DNA of 64,000 nt, from contig NW_003314316.1 of NCBI RefSeq assembly GCF_000143415.4, positions 577,220-641,219 of the forward strand, given 5' to 3'. A program made the translations under genes and the position numbers. Below, piece by piece: positions 11,858-23,394 of the stretch. A model generated the notes under the pieces. It had not been told where the DNA came from. It did not search any database and saw only the letters and a program-made list of their open reading frames with translations. Origin of the DNA: Selaginella moellendorffii. Its lineage: Eukaryota; Streptophyta; Lycopodiopsida; Selaginellales; Selaginellaceae. The number at the start of each line of letters is the position of its first letter. Position 1 is the stretch's first letter.

Positions 11858-12297
11858 AAGAAGTGTGCTCGCTCGCTGGCCCGCTCGTTTGATCGAGAGC
11901 TAGCGAGTTAGCGCAGCTTAAAACTGGGTGTTTCGGACTAGCGATCGAGACAATTCAACAAGGAAGCAACAAGCTTGCCCTGGCAGATGGCATCGTAGAC
12001 TTTGGTAAAGTCCTCGCCGGGCGTTCCACTCTTGGTCCCCATGAGCAGCGCAGTCCCGGCACCTTTCCTCACAAACTCATACAGCGGCGCCGAGGCACAG
12101 TCGAAGATCCGGTTTGGCAGCACCGCGTTACCGCTCTCGTACGCCTCCCTGGCCGCCAGGACCTCGACACTCAACGCCGCCTTGAGCTCCTCCTCGAACA
12201 GCCCGATCTTGTGCAACACCGAGGAGCTCGTCTCCTTCTCGTCCCCGACGTTCTTCAAGGCGTGCTCGACGAGAACCTGGCGGAGCTTCTGCATGAC
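11858..12297 (-). pseudogene. 3' fragment of PAL (duplicated)
   Basis: This is a copy of the PAL 3' coding end and its 3' flank (source 3,979-4,419). The open part encodes the last ~115 PAL residues, from [20 protein letters not shown] through [17 protein letters not shown], with a few substitutions (for example LAA for PAA). The C-terminal residues are diverged, ending in NCLDR rather than the PAL end. The fragment has no MIO triad and no start. It ends abruptly at 12,297, where the bases switch to PPR sequence. It is a truncated, non-functional copy. Confidence 0.92.
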
Positions 12298-12720
12298 AGG
12301 GCATCCTTCATCAAATGCCTGGACGAGACCTGACAGCGTGGAATGCCATGCTGGCAGCATGCAATTAACACGTAATTAACTTGTTTGGGCAAATGCCTGT
12401 GCATGACGTTGGATCCATGTCAGTCATGGTAGACACGCTGGCAGGAAGCTTGAGGAAGCAAAGGAAATATTTGATCAAGTCCAGGGAACTGCGCACTGGG
12501 CATCTCTTGCTTCAGATCGATGGGATGGGACTTCGGATTGGAGGCAACCAAGCAGCACTACAGCTGCGTGATCGATCTCCTGTGCCGGGCAGTCGTTTTG
12601 GCGAATGCCCAAGCCGTGATTGCTGAAATGCCCACCGTTCCTGATCTTGTAGATTGGCATTGCATGCTCGCCTCGTTGTCACAAACATTGCGCCAAAATT
12701 TAAAATTAGGGCTTAAAATT
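12298..12720 (+). pseudogene. PPR gene fragments (second copy)
   Basis: Three pieces of the 8.5-9.9 kb PPR pseudogene are joined with deletions: a piece like 9,005-9,060, a piece like 9,090-9,200 (FGQMPVHDVGSMSVMVDTLAG), and a piece like 9,630-9,910 with YSCVIDLLCRA and EMPTVPDLVDWHCMLASLSQT. No repeat array remains. The order is the same as in the first copy, so it derives from the same duplicated block. Confidence 0.8.
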
Positions 12721-12781
12721 TTAAAAGGCCCTAACGTGCAATTATTGGCGGCGGGACTAGCACCGAGGCGATAGCGCGGCG

Positions 12782-15190
12782 CCTGGGCCTTGGTTCCTGG
12801 TAGGCGATTCGCGGCAATGCAACACCAAAACCCTCACCCCCTCGCTCAAATCGCTGCTCCGGTTTTGTGAGGGCAAGAGCACGCACTGCCGATCGCTGCC
12901 ATGGCAGATGCTGTCTGGAAGCCTCATAATTTCCAGCCGGGGCAAGAATCTAAGCGGCCATTCGACGCCGGCGATCTTGATCAAGCGCAGGAATTTCGAG
13001 AGTGGGAGTAGCAGCGGCGATTCCTCATCGTCGATCAAAACGGAGACGCGGTGCCCGTCGTGCAATGCCAAGATCGCGGTTCCTGCCTCGTCCGGATCCT
13101 CATCGTCGGCAACGTATCTCCACGATATCTTCGGCAAGCGCGGCTACTCCTTCGAGCAGGCTTGCCCTCACTGCAGGGCGATGTGTTCCATCGGGCCACT
13201 GGAATTCGCGGCCGGATGTGCGCAAGATCCCAGGAGCAGCAAGGAGAAGGAGCAAGAACAATCTTCTCCTCCTCGTCCTTCCTCCTCTATGGACGATCAG
13301 CTCCGCGGCTGGGTAAGGAAGATGATCAACAATGCATTGCTGGAGAAGGTGTCGTCGTCATCGCCATCGTCTTCTTCTTCGTCGGCTTCCAGTGGTGGTG
13401 GGAATGATTCCTGTGGAGCCACCGTCACCTCCCATTCCACCAGACACCCACGTCACGCGCTCACACAAAAAATCGTCCAAGCACAACTCTGGGTCGAGCT
13501 GGGTGGCACGAGCCGGAGCTGGGGTGGTTCCAATCTCGGGAGGAATTTGCCTTCTCCTCGTGAGATCTGCGAGGAGCTTGACAAGTTCATCATCGGCCAG
13601 GAACGAGCCAAAAAGGTGTGATAGTGCTCGTGTTCTTGCTTTTATCTTACCTTTTGGTTGTTCTTCTCTTCCAGGTGTTGTCTGTGGCAGTCTATAATCA
13701 CTACAAACGGATTTACTTTGAGAGTTTAAGAATTTCTTAAACTCTCAAAGTAAATCCGTTTGTAGTGATTCAAATGAAGCTGCCAAAGCCGTTGTTATGG
13801 GAGAGTACGCAACATTTTTTCTATTCCTATACCAACAAGTGCTTGCATCGTTTTTCAGATCAGAGGAATTTGACGAGAGCGTAGCATTGAATGCCGATGC
13901 GTGTGGAGACGATGAAGTTGAGCTTGAGAAGAGCAACGTGCTGTTGCTCGGTCCTACTGGCTCTGGTTGGTACCGATGCTTTACACAAGATTCCATGCAA
14001 GCTCATCTTGATTTTTGCAGGGAAGACATTGTTAGCTAAGTGCTTGGCAAAGTTTGTGAATGTTCCCTTCATAATTGCAGATGCTACGACGCTCACACAG
14101 GCAAGATTCAATCAACAAATTTTCTAAGATGCAAGTAAGGAAATTTTGTTTGAGCTTGCTTCATTTATAAAGTATTGGCTCCTTCGTAGGCAGGATATGT
14201 TGGAGAAGACGTGGAACCTATCCTTCATAAACTTCTTGTGGTATGTTTGGGGTACTGTTCCAGCAAACCTGGTCGTAAGCTCTTTGTTTCAGCCGAGTTC
14301 AACGTAAATGCAGCTCAGCAAGGAATCGTCTACATTGACGAAGTTGACAAAATTACCAAAAAGGTATGATCAAAATCCATTTTTCTTTCTTTCTTTCGGC
14401 CTGACTTTTCTCCAGTGCAATCAGAAGGCCTCAACATTGGAAGGGACGTGAGAGGTGAAGGTGTTCAACAAGCACTGCTCAAAATTTTGGAAGGAACACT
14501 AAGGAGCTGAAATTCTATTCTCATTGCAAAGACTTCTCAGGTAATCATCTCGTTCAATGAGTGTGTACAGATTGTTAACGTTCCTGAGAAAGGAGCTGGA
14601 AAGCATCATCGCAGCGATCACACCCAGGTTTGATGTAGGCTTCAATCTTTCAGCTTTGATTTATTTAACCATGCCTACTTTCAGATTGATACGAAAGAAA
14701 TCCTTTTTATATGCGGGGGAGCTTTCGTGGATCTGGAGAAAACGATTGCAGAGAGGTTAGCGGTTGCAAAGATTTTCGTTATCATTTTTATCTAAAGCAA
14801 TATCCTAGGAGACAAGATTCGTCTATCGGTTTTGGGGCACCAGTGAGAGCCAATATAAGAAACAACGGTGGTACAACCAGTGAGACGGTTGCTTCATCTT
14901 TTCTTGAAAAGGTTTGGTCCACTTTACGGCTTTAAAATTTAGAGATCTCTGTTTTCCTCTTAAGCAGGTCGAGTGCAGTGACCTTATTTTATATGGATTG
15001 AGACCAGAGTTTATTGGACGCTTTCCAGTGATTGTGAACCTTTCCGCTTTGAACGAGGATCAATTTGTCCAGGTTAGTTAAATGACTTATACTTTACAGC
15101 ATACTTTTTCCTGGGCAGGTTCTCATGACGCCTAAGAACGCATTGGGCAAACAGTACACCAAGCTCTTTGCAATGAACGACGTAAGAGAT
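12782..15190 (+). pseudogene. ClpX-like AAA+ unfoldase, partial copy 2
   Basis: This copy is more complete than copy 1. From 12,782 the frame is open through a Cys-cluster region ([12 protein letters not shown] ... [10 protein letters not shown]) to [18 protein letters not shown]. Exons then follow: [34 protein letters not shown] joined over an intron (13,966-14,020) to [16 protein letters not shown] (Walker A), [42 protein letters not shown] (Walker B, 14,312-14,363), SLNIGRDVRGEGVQQALLKI, VNVPEKGAGKH, DTKEILFICGGAFVDLEKTI, RQDSSIGFGAPVRAN, and MTPKNALGKQYTKLF (to 15,182). Introns are about 40-70 nt. It lacks the C-terminal ClpX domain: sequence switches at about 15,195 to the PLATZ/CGR1 duplication. 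One exon carries a 75-bp inverted duplication that breaks the frame. No clear start ATG precedes the Cys cluster. It is probably non-functional. Confidence 0.82.
13696..13770. repeat. Perfect 37-bp inverted repeat with 1-nt centre, inside a ClpX exon
   Basis: The exon stretch encoding [12 protein letters not shown] (37 bp, 13,696-13,732) is followed after one T by its exact reverse complement (13,734-13,770), then the exon continues. Copy 1 has the normal single-copy sequence at the same place. The arms match over all 37 positions by eye. Confidence 0.95.
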
Positions 15191-15204
15191 GTCTCAAAAT
15201 CAAC

Positions 15205-15915
15205 TCAAGATTGATCATGGCTTGTTCCAATTGGAATCAAGATGAGAGCTCTTTCACTTTGTCGTTTATCAGCACTCATCATCTCACGATCAAAAAGGGA
15301 ATTTTGGAATTCCGGAACTCAAATCGTGGGTGGGAATGAAATTGCGATCAATGAAGGCTGTTCTATGTGCGCTAAGTAGCGGCGAGAAAACCCACGAGCA
15401 CGATTTTGCTAAGCAAATCCCAGGATCACGTAAAAGGCACCAAGAACACTAAGAACAGGGGAGGACACCTTTCTGGGCATTCAAATGGAGGGAGGAGTAA
15501 TTTTCTTACCTGGACGATTCGGTGGTAGGACGTGCAAGCGGAGCAGAGTGGATTCTTGGCGAGGCAAAAACAAGACGGCTCTCAGGGCGATCGAAGCAAT
15601 TCGAATTCCAGCGATTAAAAGAGATGGATTAATCGTTGGATGCAATGTAATGTGTGTGCTGTGTGGGTGTGTCTTATGTGATATTAATTTCTATCAATCT
15701 TGTTCTCAAATGTTTGCCTCCTTCCTTCCTCTTCTTTCCCCGTCAAGCCCGGCTTGGGATTTCGTTTCCTCAAACACCGTCGGATTCTAGTGGCCATCCA
15801 ACGGCCAATAGCGAAGAGCCTGCCTGGCCGTCTGATGCCGCATCTGACGGCTAGCGATTAACAAGACGTATGTGTTTGTAACCTTTTTGTTTTCCCTAAC
15901 CCTAAATATAGAGAA
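15205..15915 (+). repeat. Rearranged duplicate of the PLATZ intron 1 / CGR1 promoter region
   Basis: Sequence from 15,205 repeats 1,210-1,582 (upstream PLATZ intron and part of exon 1) with a deletion, then jumps to a match for about 2,040-2,090, then an inverted match of about 2,105-2,220, then a direct match to about 2,230-2,500 including the telomere-motif promoter run near 15,890-15,907. No gene product can be made from it. It ends where the Gypsy-A1 LTR starts. Confidence 0.85.
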
Positions 15916-15921
15916 ATTGGA

Positions 15922-16092
15922 AATTGTTTGGAATATAGAAAGGGAATACAGAAAATGTGTATATGAATTAACCTAAAAACCCTAGTTTATATACAAGAGT
16001 GAGTGGTCCAGATTGAAACCAATCCGACGGCTACCAAAATCCCACTACATTAATATTAGTATATGGCATTGTAGCCGTACACTTGGCCCTCA
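15922..16092 (-). repeat. 3' LTR of Gypsy-A1
   Basis: It matches 20,568-20,733 along its length, including TATATAAACTAGGG-type core promoter sequence (minus strand) and the terminal TGAGGGCCAAG. The left edge is approximate because this end has diverged. Confidence 0.75.
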
Positions 16093-16468
16093 TATCATCC
16101 CCTCCTCTCGGAATAATGGAAGACCATCAGGGTTCTCTTGTAGATGGGCCGAGATCTGGAGGAACATTAGAAGGAGGCATCGGTGGATCTGTAGGTGGTA
16201 TTAACTCTTCTTGATCCCTTTGTATAAAGCGTTTCAGCTGCTGCACATACACAATCTCTGGAGGATCGGCCTGCTGAACGTCATGCTAAACTTCATAAAC
16301 TTGTGGTCCAACTTGCCACAACACCCGATACGGTTATTTCCACTGCGCAAGAAGTCCCTTAGATAAACCACGTACCGTAAGATAGGGAAAACAAACTAAC
16401 ACCAAATCATCCACTTTGTACTCCGCAGGTGGACGATGATGAGAGTTGTAGCGCCGTTGTTGTCCTAC

Positions 16469-19400
16469 TTATACACGGCTTAAGTGTTCGGCAGACTCTG
16501 CTCGGACAAGTGGAAGAATGCTCATCAAATACTGATCCCATGACCTAGTATTGGCAGCTCGCGGCAATCGCGAAGGTAAACCCAGCTCCGTTGGTAATAT
16601 TAAATCATGACCATATAGGAGTTTATATGGTGAAGCACCAACAGAACTTTGCACCCCTGTGACATATGCATACCGAAGAGACGGCAAATAACCATCCCCA
16701 ATCCGAATGCTGAAAGTTCACATACTTCGCAATCATCCCTTTGAATGTCCGAATGAGCCGCTCCACCAGACTGTCTGATTGTGGATGATAAGCACTCGTG
16801 AAAGTGTGGCGTATCCCCAACCGAGACGTCAAAACATGAAATACCTCGGCCATAAATGCGGGACCATTATCTGAAAGAATCCGCTTTGGACAAGAATGTT
16901 GGAACACCACTCGATTGAGGAGGAAGTAGCCAACAGCAATTGCAAAGGCACTAGCAAGAGCACCAACTTCCACCCAACGAGTCAAGTAGTCAGAAGCAAT
17001 AATAACATACTCATTGCCAGCAGTTGACCGTGGAAAAGGTCCCATAAGATCAAACGCCACCAACTCAAATGGACGGGAAACCGCAATTGACTCCAACCGT
17101 CCTTCCACAGCACGAGGGGGAGTATTACGAGCTTGGCACCAAACGCAGCTACGCACATACCAGATAACATCACGTCGCATCTCCGGCCAGTAAAAAAACC
17201 TGCGCAGCTTCTCGGTTACACGACGGTGTCCCATATGCCCACCTAGAACAGGAGAATCATGGTAGGCACGGAGAAACCGCGGAATAAAGACAGAAGGCAC
17301 CACCAGTCGTAAATGATCCTCAGGATCCGTCCCCACAAAATAAGGAAGGCCATTTTCAAGGCGATATTGAGAATGTAAATGCTGGAAAGGCAAGTCATCA
17401 GCAAGTGATGTAGGATTCTCAAACCCATCTCGAAGCCTTTGAATCCACGGCTCAATCTTTTGAGCCTCGCGAACATCATCAAGAGAAAGTAGATCCTGCT
17501 CGGCACCTTGTGGACACTGAACGTCAAGGATAGCAACCGCCGACGACACAGAATCCTCATATAGAAAATCCACAGATGTTGGAACAATAAACTTGTCAGA
17601 AACATGAGAAGTTAGTGAAGAAGGAAGAGGAGCTCGAGAAAGGGCATTAGCATCAGCCATAGAACTCCCTGGGCGATGAACAACATCAAAATCATATATC
17701 TGAAGCTTCAAAGCCCACCGAGCAGTACGACCAACCAGGTTCTTTCGCTTCAATAATGAAGTAACAGCAGCATGGTCACCTTCAAGTAACGTCCGAGAAC
17801 CATGTAGATATGCATGAAGTTTTTCGAAACCCCAAACTGTTGCTAAACACTCCTTCTCCGTCGTGGAGTAGTTCATCTCTGTTGGTTGTAATGTATGGCT
17901 TATATAAGCAATAGGATGGCATTGACTAGGCACACTCGAGCTCTCTTGCATTAACACACCTCCAAGACCAATGTCAGAAGCATTTACGCGCAAAATAAAA
18001 GGTCGAGTGTAGTTAGGATATGCCAAAACCGGAGGAGTCGTCAATAGCTCTTTGAGATCCCCGAACGCCCGCTCACAATCCAGAGACCAGATGAAAGATG
18101 ATGTTGATGACTTCAGCAACGCTCGCAATGGTGCAGTGCTATCAGAAAGATGATCCACAAAACGATCGAGATACTACACCTTGCCCAAGAAGTGTTGCAC
18201 ATCATTCACACATTTCGGAGTAGGGAACTTCAGAACAGCCACAAGTTTATCAGGATCAACTTGCAAACCCTCACGAGAAATACGGTACCCAAGATAAGTT
18301 GTATCCTTGGACCCAAACACGCACTTCGACCGCTTCAGCTTTAAACCAACATCGCGTAGCCGATCCAACACTTTACAAACATCACGAACATGCTCCTCCC
18401 ACGTCCCCTCCGAGTGAATCAAGACATCATCAATGAAGTCGGCAGTCACCTTTGGCATATCACAAAGAACCTCGTCCATCATCCGCTGGAAAGTTGTTGG
18501 AGCGTTGTTCAAACCAAACACATCACCAAGAACTCGTACAAACCAAATGGTGTACGAAAAGCAGTCTTAAGAATATCTTCTATGGCCATCGGTACTTGCC
18601 AGTACCCAGAAGCAAGATCTAGCTTGGTGAACCAATGACTTCGCCTTAGACGATCCAAGAGATCAGCAGTGTGAGGAAGAGGGTACACATTCGGCATCGT
18701 CACTTGAGCATCCCCGGTTGGAATCGGATGACGTGTGGCAATTTTGGCCCCAGACGATAGGTCAAATTCAAAGAGATCAGAATACTCCTTCATGAACCGG
18801 TCAACAGCTGCAACACAAAGATCATCGGAGGGATCGAAAAAGGGAAGAGCAGAACAAGATGGAAATATAGGAGGAAATAGTGGGGGAACAAAAGTAATGG
18901 AAGCAGAGGTAGAAGTAGAGGGACGAAGAAGTATAGAAGTGAGAGGAATGGATGAAACATAAGGAAGTATGAGACAAGGGGGAGAAGCCTTAAAGTCACA
19001 CTTGGCATGATTGTGTTGCAACCAATCCATACCAAGAATGAGGTCAAAAGCTTGATTCGGCACCACCCGCAACGACTGCAACTCAAGCTCGAGATCGCCC
19101 ACACGCACAACCAGATATGCCTCATCTCGTGCACATGCATGTGTACGGCCGTTGCAATAAAGAATGAAAACTGGATCCACTGCACGACGCAAGTGTAGAC
19201 GACAACATATGGCAACAGGTCGAGCAATAGAAGATAAACTTGAACCTGTATCAACCAACACGGAGAGAATAATAAGAGACCTCTTGTTATAAAAACAAGC
19301 TTGGAAAGTAAACACTAGATGAACTGGTGCCGAGTGAACCACTTGATGATACTCCTGAAAGAAAGATGGAGGGGTCACTAACTTATTTGCGCAAGGTCCC

Positions 19401-19546
19401 TCCATTACTCGCGCGACTCCTCGTTTCCCAGATGCACCTCGGTGTCCAAACCTTCCACCGCAGTAGCACCAATGGGACGTTGCTAACGCCAAGGTCTCCA
19501 CCCAGGAAATGGAGGTTGCCAATCCGGAAAGCGCCGACAACGCCAA
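16469..19546 (-). pseudogene. Gypsy-A1 pol: protease, RT, RNase H, integrase (broken)
   Basis: The protease has LVDTGSSLSSIARP (DTG active site) and the later DLILGMDWL. The RT has YPLPHTADLLDRL, FTKLDLASGYWQ and, after a frameshift near 18,518, GLNNAPTTFQRMMDEVL and FIDDVLIHSE (the catalytic DD is present). The segment between protease linker and YPLPH that normally holds the SPWGAPV and CIDYR motifs is deleted; Gypsy-A2 still has that part. RNase H and integrase occupy 16,623-18,158: RFFYWPEMRRDV with a CVWC zinc pair, then FDLMGPF, LSDNGPAF and SDSLVERL (the D, D, E triad). The frame shifts again near 16,680 before YKLLYGHDLILPTELG. It overlaps the 3' end of gag in another frame. Confidence 0.85.
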
Positions 19547-20337
19547 TAAGTATGACCAACTTCATCACACGCCCAGGAATGAACATCACGGCCATGACCA
19601 CGTCCTCGCCCTTGTCCTTGGACTCGAGTAGCAGCAGCATCAATCTCCATTGGAACAGGACCATCACTCATAGGAAGTGGAGCGGAAGGACATACAGCAA
19701 GAAGTGGAAGAGGCAATGTTTCATAACATTGTGCCAAGCGAAGAGCATCATCAAGGGTGGCAAGAGCAAGTGCATGCACAAGGCCGACAAGATCTTGATG
19801 AAGTGCTGGCCACAACATTCCTAGCTTGATCCGCTCCGACATATTGGGCTCCGCACGAAGCAAAAGACTTTGGAAACGAACGCCAAATTGCATCACTGAC
19901 TCAGATGGCCCTTGGCGAAGACAATGCAATTGTTGGAAGGCATCGTCACAATTGTCGGCATGTCTGAAAGCGCGTTTGAAGACGTCCGGAAGAAGACTCC
20001 AATCCCCACGAGTGGCTGCACTCAATCCATTGTACCACTGCAACGCCGTCCCTTGGAGACACGTGGGAAACTCATGCAAACGTCGAGCATCATCCCAAGA
20101 ATGATATGTGGCAATCACCGTGAAGTGATTGAACCAATGGTACACATCATCCCCAGGATTCCCACAAAAGAACTCTAGCCGAACGCGAGGATTGGCACCA
20201 AGAGCAGGAGGAGTTGGACCACATGCCATGAATGCCGCCATCAATTGAGTTTGGCTATTCAATTGCAAATGCATAGCATCAAGCAATTGGACCAATTGCT
20301 GCTCTAGAGTCAAGGGAGGAGATTGTTGATCTACCAT
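19483..20337 (-). CDS. Gypsy-A1 Gag
   Basis: 284 residues, intact frame. A retrotransposon Gag capsid region is visible: RVRLEFFCGNPGDDVYHWFN, then TCLQGTALQWYNGLSAATRGDW and VMQFGVRFQSLLLRAEPN (the classic W-x-W-Y ... F retrotrans_gag pattern). Near the C-terminus is an RG-rich stretch and a degenerate zinc knuckle, CDEVGHTYWRC, missing one Cys of the CCHC set. Gag packages the element RNA. It begins about 230 bp inside the 5' LTR, and its end overlaps the pol frame, as is common in Gypsy elements that use frameshifting. It was kept as a CDS because the frame itself is unbroken. Confidence 0.8.
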   Translation of the reverse strand: MVDQQSPPLTLEQQLVQLLDAMHLQLNSQTQLMAAFMACGPTPPALGANPRVRLEFFCGNPGDDVYHWFNHFTVIATYHSWDDARRLHEFPTCLQGTALQWYNGLSAATRGDWSLLPDVFKRAFRHADNCDDAFQQLHCLRQGPSESVMQFGVRFQSLLLRAEPNMSERIKLGMLWPALHQDLVGLVHALALATLDDALRLAQCYETLPLPLLAVCPSAPLPMSDGPVPMEIDAAATRVQGQGRGRGHGRDVHSWACDEVGHTYWRCRRFPDWQPPFPGWRPWR

Positions 20338-20567
20338 GAAGATGGACGAAGAAAGAGCAAAAAAAGAGAAATGACAAAAAACAAGAAGGAAATAGGAGAT
20401 CTAGACAATGCAAAAAGCTAGATCTAAACCAAAATCCTGAAAGGGAAGAAAAAAAAAGGAAATGGAAAAAGTTAGATCTAGACGATGCAAAAGCTAGATC
20501 TAAACCAAAATCCCAAATTCAAGCACTGTTCAGGGACAATTAAAGTTGCCCTTCACCTCCACCAATC

Positions 20568-20733
20568 TGAGTGCTTGGAATATGGAATATAGAAAATGTG
20601 CATATCAATTAGCCCAAAAACCCTAGCTTATATACAGGAGCAAGTGGTCCGGATTGAAACCAATCCGATGGCTACCAAAATCCCATTATGCTAATATTAG
20701 TATACGGCATCGTAGCCGTACACTTGGCCCTCA
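20568..20733 (-). repeat. 5' LTR of Gypsy-A1
   Basis: On the minus strand it runs from TGAGGGCCAAGTG to CACTCA (TG...CA), 166 bp, with a TATATAAGC box. Directly beyond its outer edge starts the homologous but decayed LTR of Gypsy-A2. Confidence 0.75.
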
Positions 20734-22868
20734 CAATATGGAATATGAAAATGGAATATAGAAATATGCATATAAATTAACTTAAAAACCTTAGTTTATA
20801 TATAGAAGTAAATGGATTATATTAAAATCAATTAAATAGCTACCAAAATTTCACTACACTAATATCATTATATGGCATCGTAACCATACACTTGAACCTT
20901 ATATCATCCTTTCTTCTCGAAATAATAGAAGACTGTCAGGGTTTTCTTATGGATGGATTAGGATTTGGAGGAATATCAAGAGGAGTATTGGTGGATTTAT
21001 AGATGGTATTAATTGTTTTTGATCCCTTTGTACGAAGTGTTTTAATTGCTACACATACACAATTTTTGGAGGATCGACTTATTAGACGTCATGCTAAACC
21101 TATAAACTTATAGTCCCACTTGCTGCAACATCCAATACAATCCTTTCCACTAAGCAAAGAACCCCTTAAATAAATCACATACTGTAAAATTAGGAAAATG
21201 GACTAACACTAAGTCATCCATTATGTATTTCGCAGGTGGATAATGATGGAAGTTACAACGCCATTGTTATCTCACTTATATGTGGCTTAAATATTTAGTA
21301 AACTCTATTTGGACAAGTGGAAGAATGCTTGTTAAATATTGATCCCACATTTAGCATTGGTAGTTTGTGGCAATTGCAAAGGTAAACCCAACTCTATTGA
21401 TAGTATTGGATTATGACCATATAGGAGTTTATATGGTGAAACTCTAATAGAATTCTACACCTTTGTGATATACATATACTAAAGAAATAGTAAATAACCA
21501 TCCCAATTTGAATAGTAAAAGTCCACGTACTTCACGATCATCCCTTTGAAGGTTCAAATGAGCCTTTCCACTAAATCGTTTGACTGTGGATGGTAAACAC
21601 TCGTGAAAGTGTGGTGTATCCTCAATCAAGACATCAAAACATAAAATGCCTCAACCATAAATGCAGAATCATTATCTAAAAGAATTCGCTTTGGACAAGA
21701 ATGTTAGAACACCACTCTATTGAGAAGGAAGTATTCAATAGCAATTGCAAATGCACTACAAGAGCACTGACTTCCACAAAACAAGTCAAGTAGTTAGAAG
21801 CAACAATGACATACTTATTGGCAGTAGTCGATCGTAAAAAAGGCCCTATTAAATCAAATGTCACCAACTCAAATGGATAGGAAATTGCAATTAACTTCAA
21901 CTGTCTTTCCGCAACACAAGAGGGAGTATTACAAGTTTAGCATCAAACATAGCTACGTATATATTGGATAACATTATGTCACATCCTCGGCCAATAAAAA
22001 GATCTATGCAGCTTCTCGATCACACGACGATATCCCATATACCCACCTAAAATAAAAGAATCATGGTAGGCCGTGGAGAAAGTATGGAATAAAAATCGAA
22101 GGCATCACTAGCTGTAAATGATCATCAAAATTTGTTCCCACAAAATAAAGAAAACCATCTTCAAAGCGATAATGAGAGTGTAAATGCCAAAATAGCAAGT
22201 CATTAGCAAGTAATGTAGAATTTTTAAACCTATCACAAAGCCTTTGAATTCATGGTTCAATCTTTTAAGACTCACGAACCTTGTCAAGAGAAGGTAAATT
22301 ATGCTCTGCACCTTGTGGACACTAAACGTCAAGTACAAAAGCTACCAATGGCACAGAATCCTCATTTAAAAACTCCACAGATGTTAAAATAAAAGGCTTA
22401 TTAGAAACATGAGAAGAGAGTGAAGAAGGAAGAGGAGTTTGAGAAAGAGCATCAGCATAAGCTATCAAACTCCCCAAACAATGAACAACATTAAAATCAT
22501 ATATTCAAAACTTGAAATCTTACCAAGCAGTACAACTAACTAAGTTCTTCTACTTTAATAATGAAGTAATTGCACCATAATTACCTTTTAGTAATGTCCG
22601 AAAACCATGTAAATATGCATAAAGTTTTTCGAAACCCCAAAATACTACTAAACACTTCTTCTCTGTCATGGAGTAGTTCATCTCTACTAGTTAATATATG
22701 TGATAGGATGGCACTGACTAGGCACACTGGGCTCTCTTGCATCAACACACTTCCAAGACTAATATTAGAAGCATCCACACACAAAATGAAAGGTTGAATA
22801 TAGTCAAAATATGCCAAAACTGAAGGAGTTGTCAATAACTCTTTGAAATCCATAAATGCCCACCCACA
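20734..22868 (-). mobile_element. Gypsy-A2, 3' part (RNase H, integrase, 3' LTR), heavily decayed
   Basis: This is a diverged relative of Gypsy-A1, colinear with its RNase H to 3' LTR half. Recognisable pieces are ELLTTPSVLAYFDYIQPFIL (22,600-22,860), PFELVTFDLIGPFLRSTTA (21,830-21,890) and a decayed 3' LTR at 20,734-20,912. Differences from A1 are dominated by C-to-T and G-to-A changes, typical of methylated DNA deamination. There are many stops. The element breaks at 22,868 and resumes at 61,633. Confidence 0.85.
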
Positions 22869-23394
22869 TGTAAGCCTTAAATTTTTCCTTTCCAATTTGC
22901 TAGTTTACCTTGTTTATTTGACCACCATAACCTTAGCCTTAGTTAAGTTCCCTCACCAAAGTTCTCACCTATTGTACTAGCTCCTACTCGGTCCTACTTG
23001 GTTTCAATAGCTTACTACACAAGCAATGGAGTGTTAGCCATCCATCCACGGTTTCCCAAATTCTTTCTCAATCCCCCTCTCTAGGTTAGATTGGACTTAA
23101 GGTTCAGCTACACTTCCCACATGCACAAACATCCTAGCACACCAAGCCTCTAGATTCTTAACATCCCTTGGTATAACAAAACTTGATCATGGGACCCTCT
23201 AAATTTGAAGCTTTGGGTGCAACACTTGCTTTGAGACACTAAGGGGAAACACCATGGCCTCACGGCCCAGTATGGGTACCCCTACTCCTCCACTTCCATC
23301 TCGAAGGGAAGGCCCAAGCCCTTAGGAAGGGCAAGGATCAATGAGCTGTAAGGTACTCAAATGGGGCACCACTCCACATGAGCCAGGAGCACCG
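22869..23394 (-). mobile_element. B-type LTR, left piece (outermost insertion into Gypsy-A2)
   Basis: It begins TGTAAGCC and matches the first ~520 bp of the complete B LTRs at 28,221 and 55,631 (for example GGGACCCTCTAAAT and GGGGCACCACTCCAC). The rest of this LTR appears at 61,246-61,632, ending CTTACA, with 5-bp target repeats outside both ends. It is interrupted at 23,394 by an inverted B LTR. Confidence 0.75.

Larger units (their letters stand above)
15922..20733 (-). mobile_element. Gypsy-A1 LTR retrotransposon
   Basis: A Ty3/Gypsy element on the minus strand with short LTRs of about 166-171 bp at 15,922-16,092 and 20,568-20,733. Reading on the minus strand, the order is LTR, leader, gag, protease, RT, RNase H, integrase, polypurine tract (GAGAGGAGGGGATGATA just before the 3' LTR) and LTR (TGAGGGCC...). 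It abuts Gypsy-A2, a diverged relative in the same orientation. The pol frame has a frameshift near 18,518, an in-frame stop at 18,174-18,176, another shift near 16,680, and an internal deletion removing the start of the RT domain. It is therefore non-autonomous today. The matching CA end at the left LTR is approximate. Confidence 0.88.
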
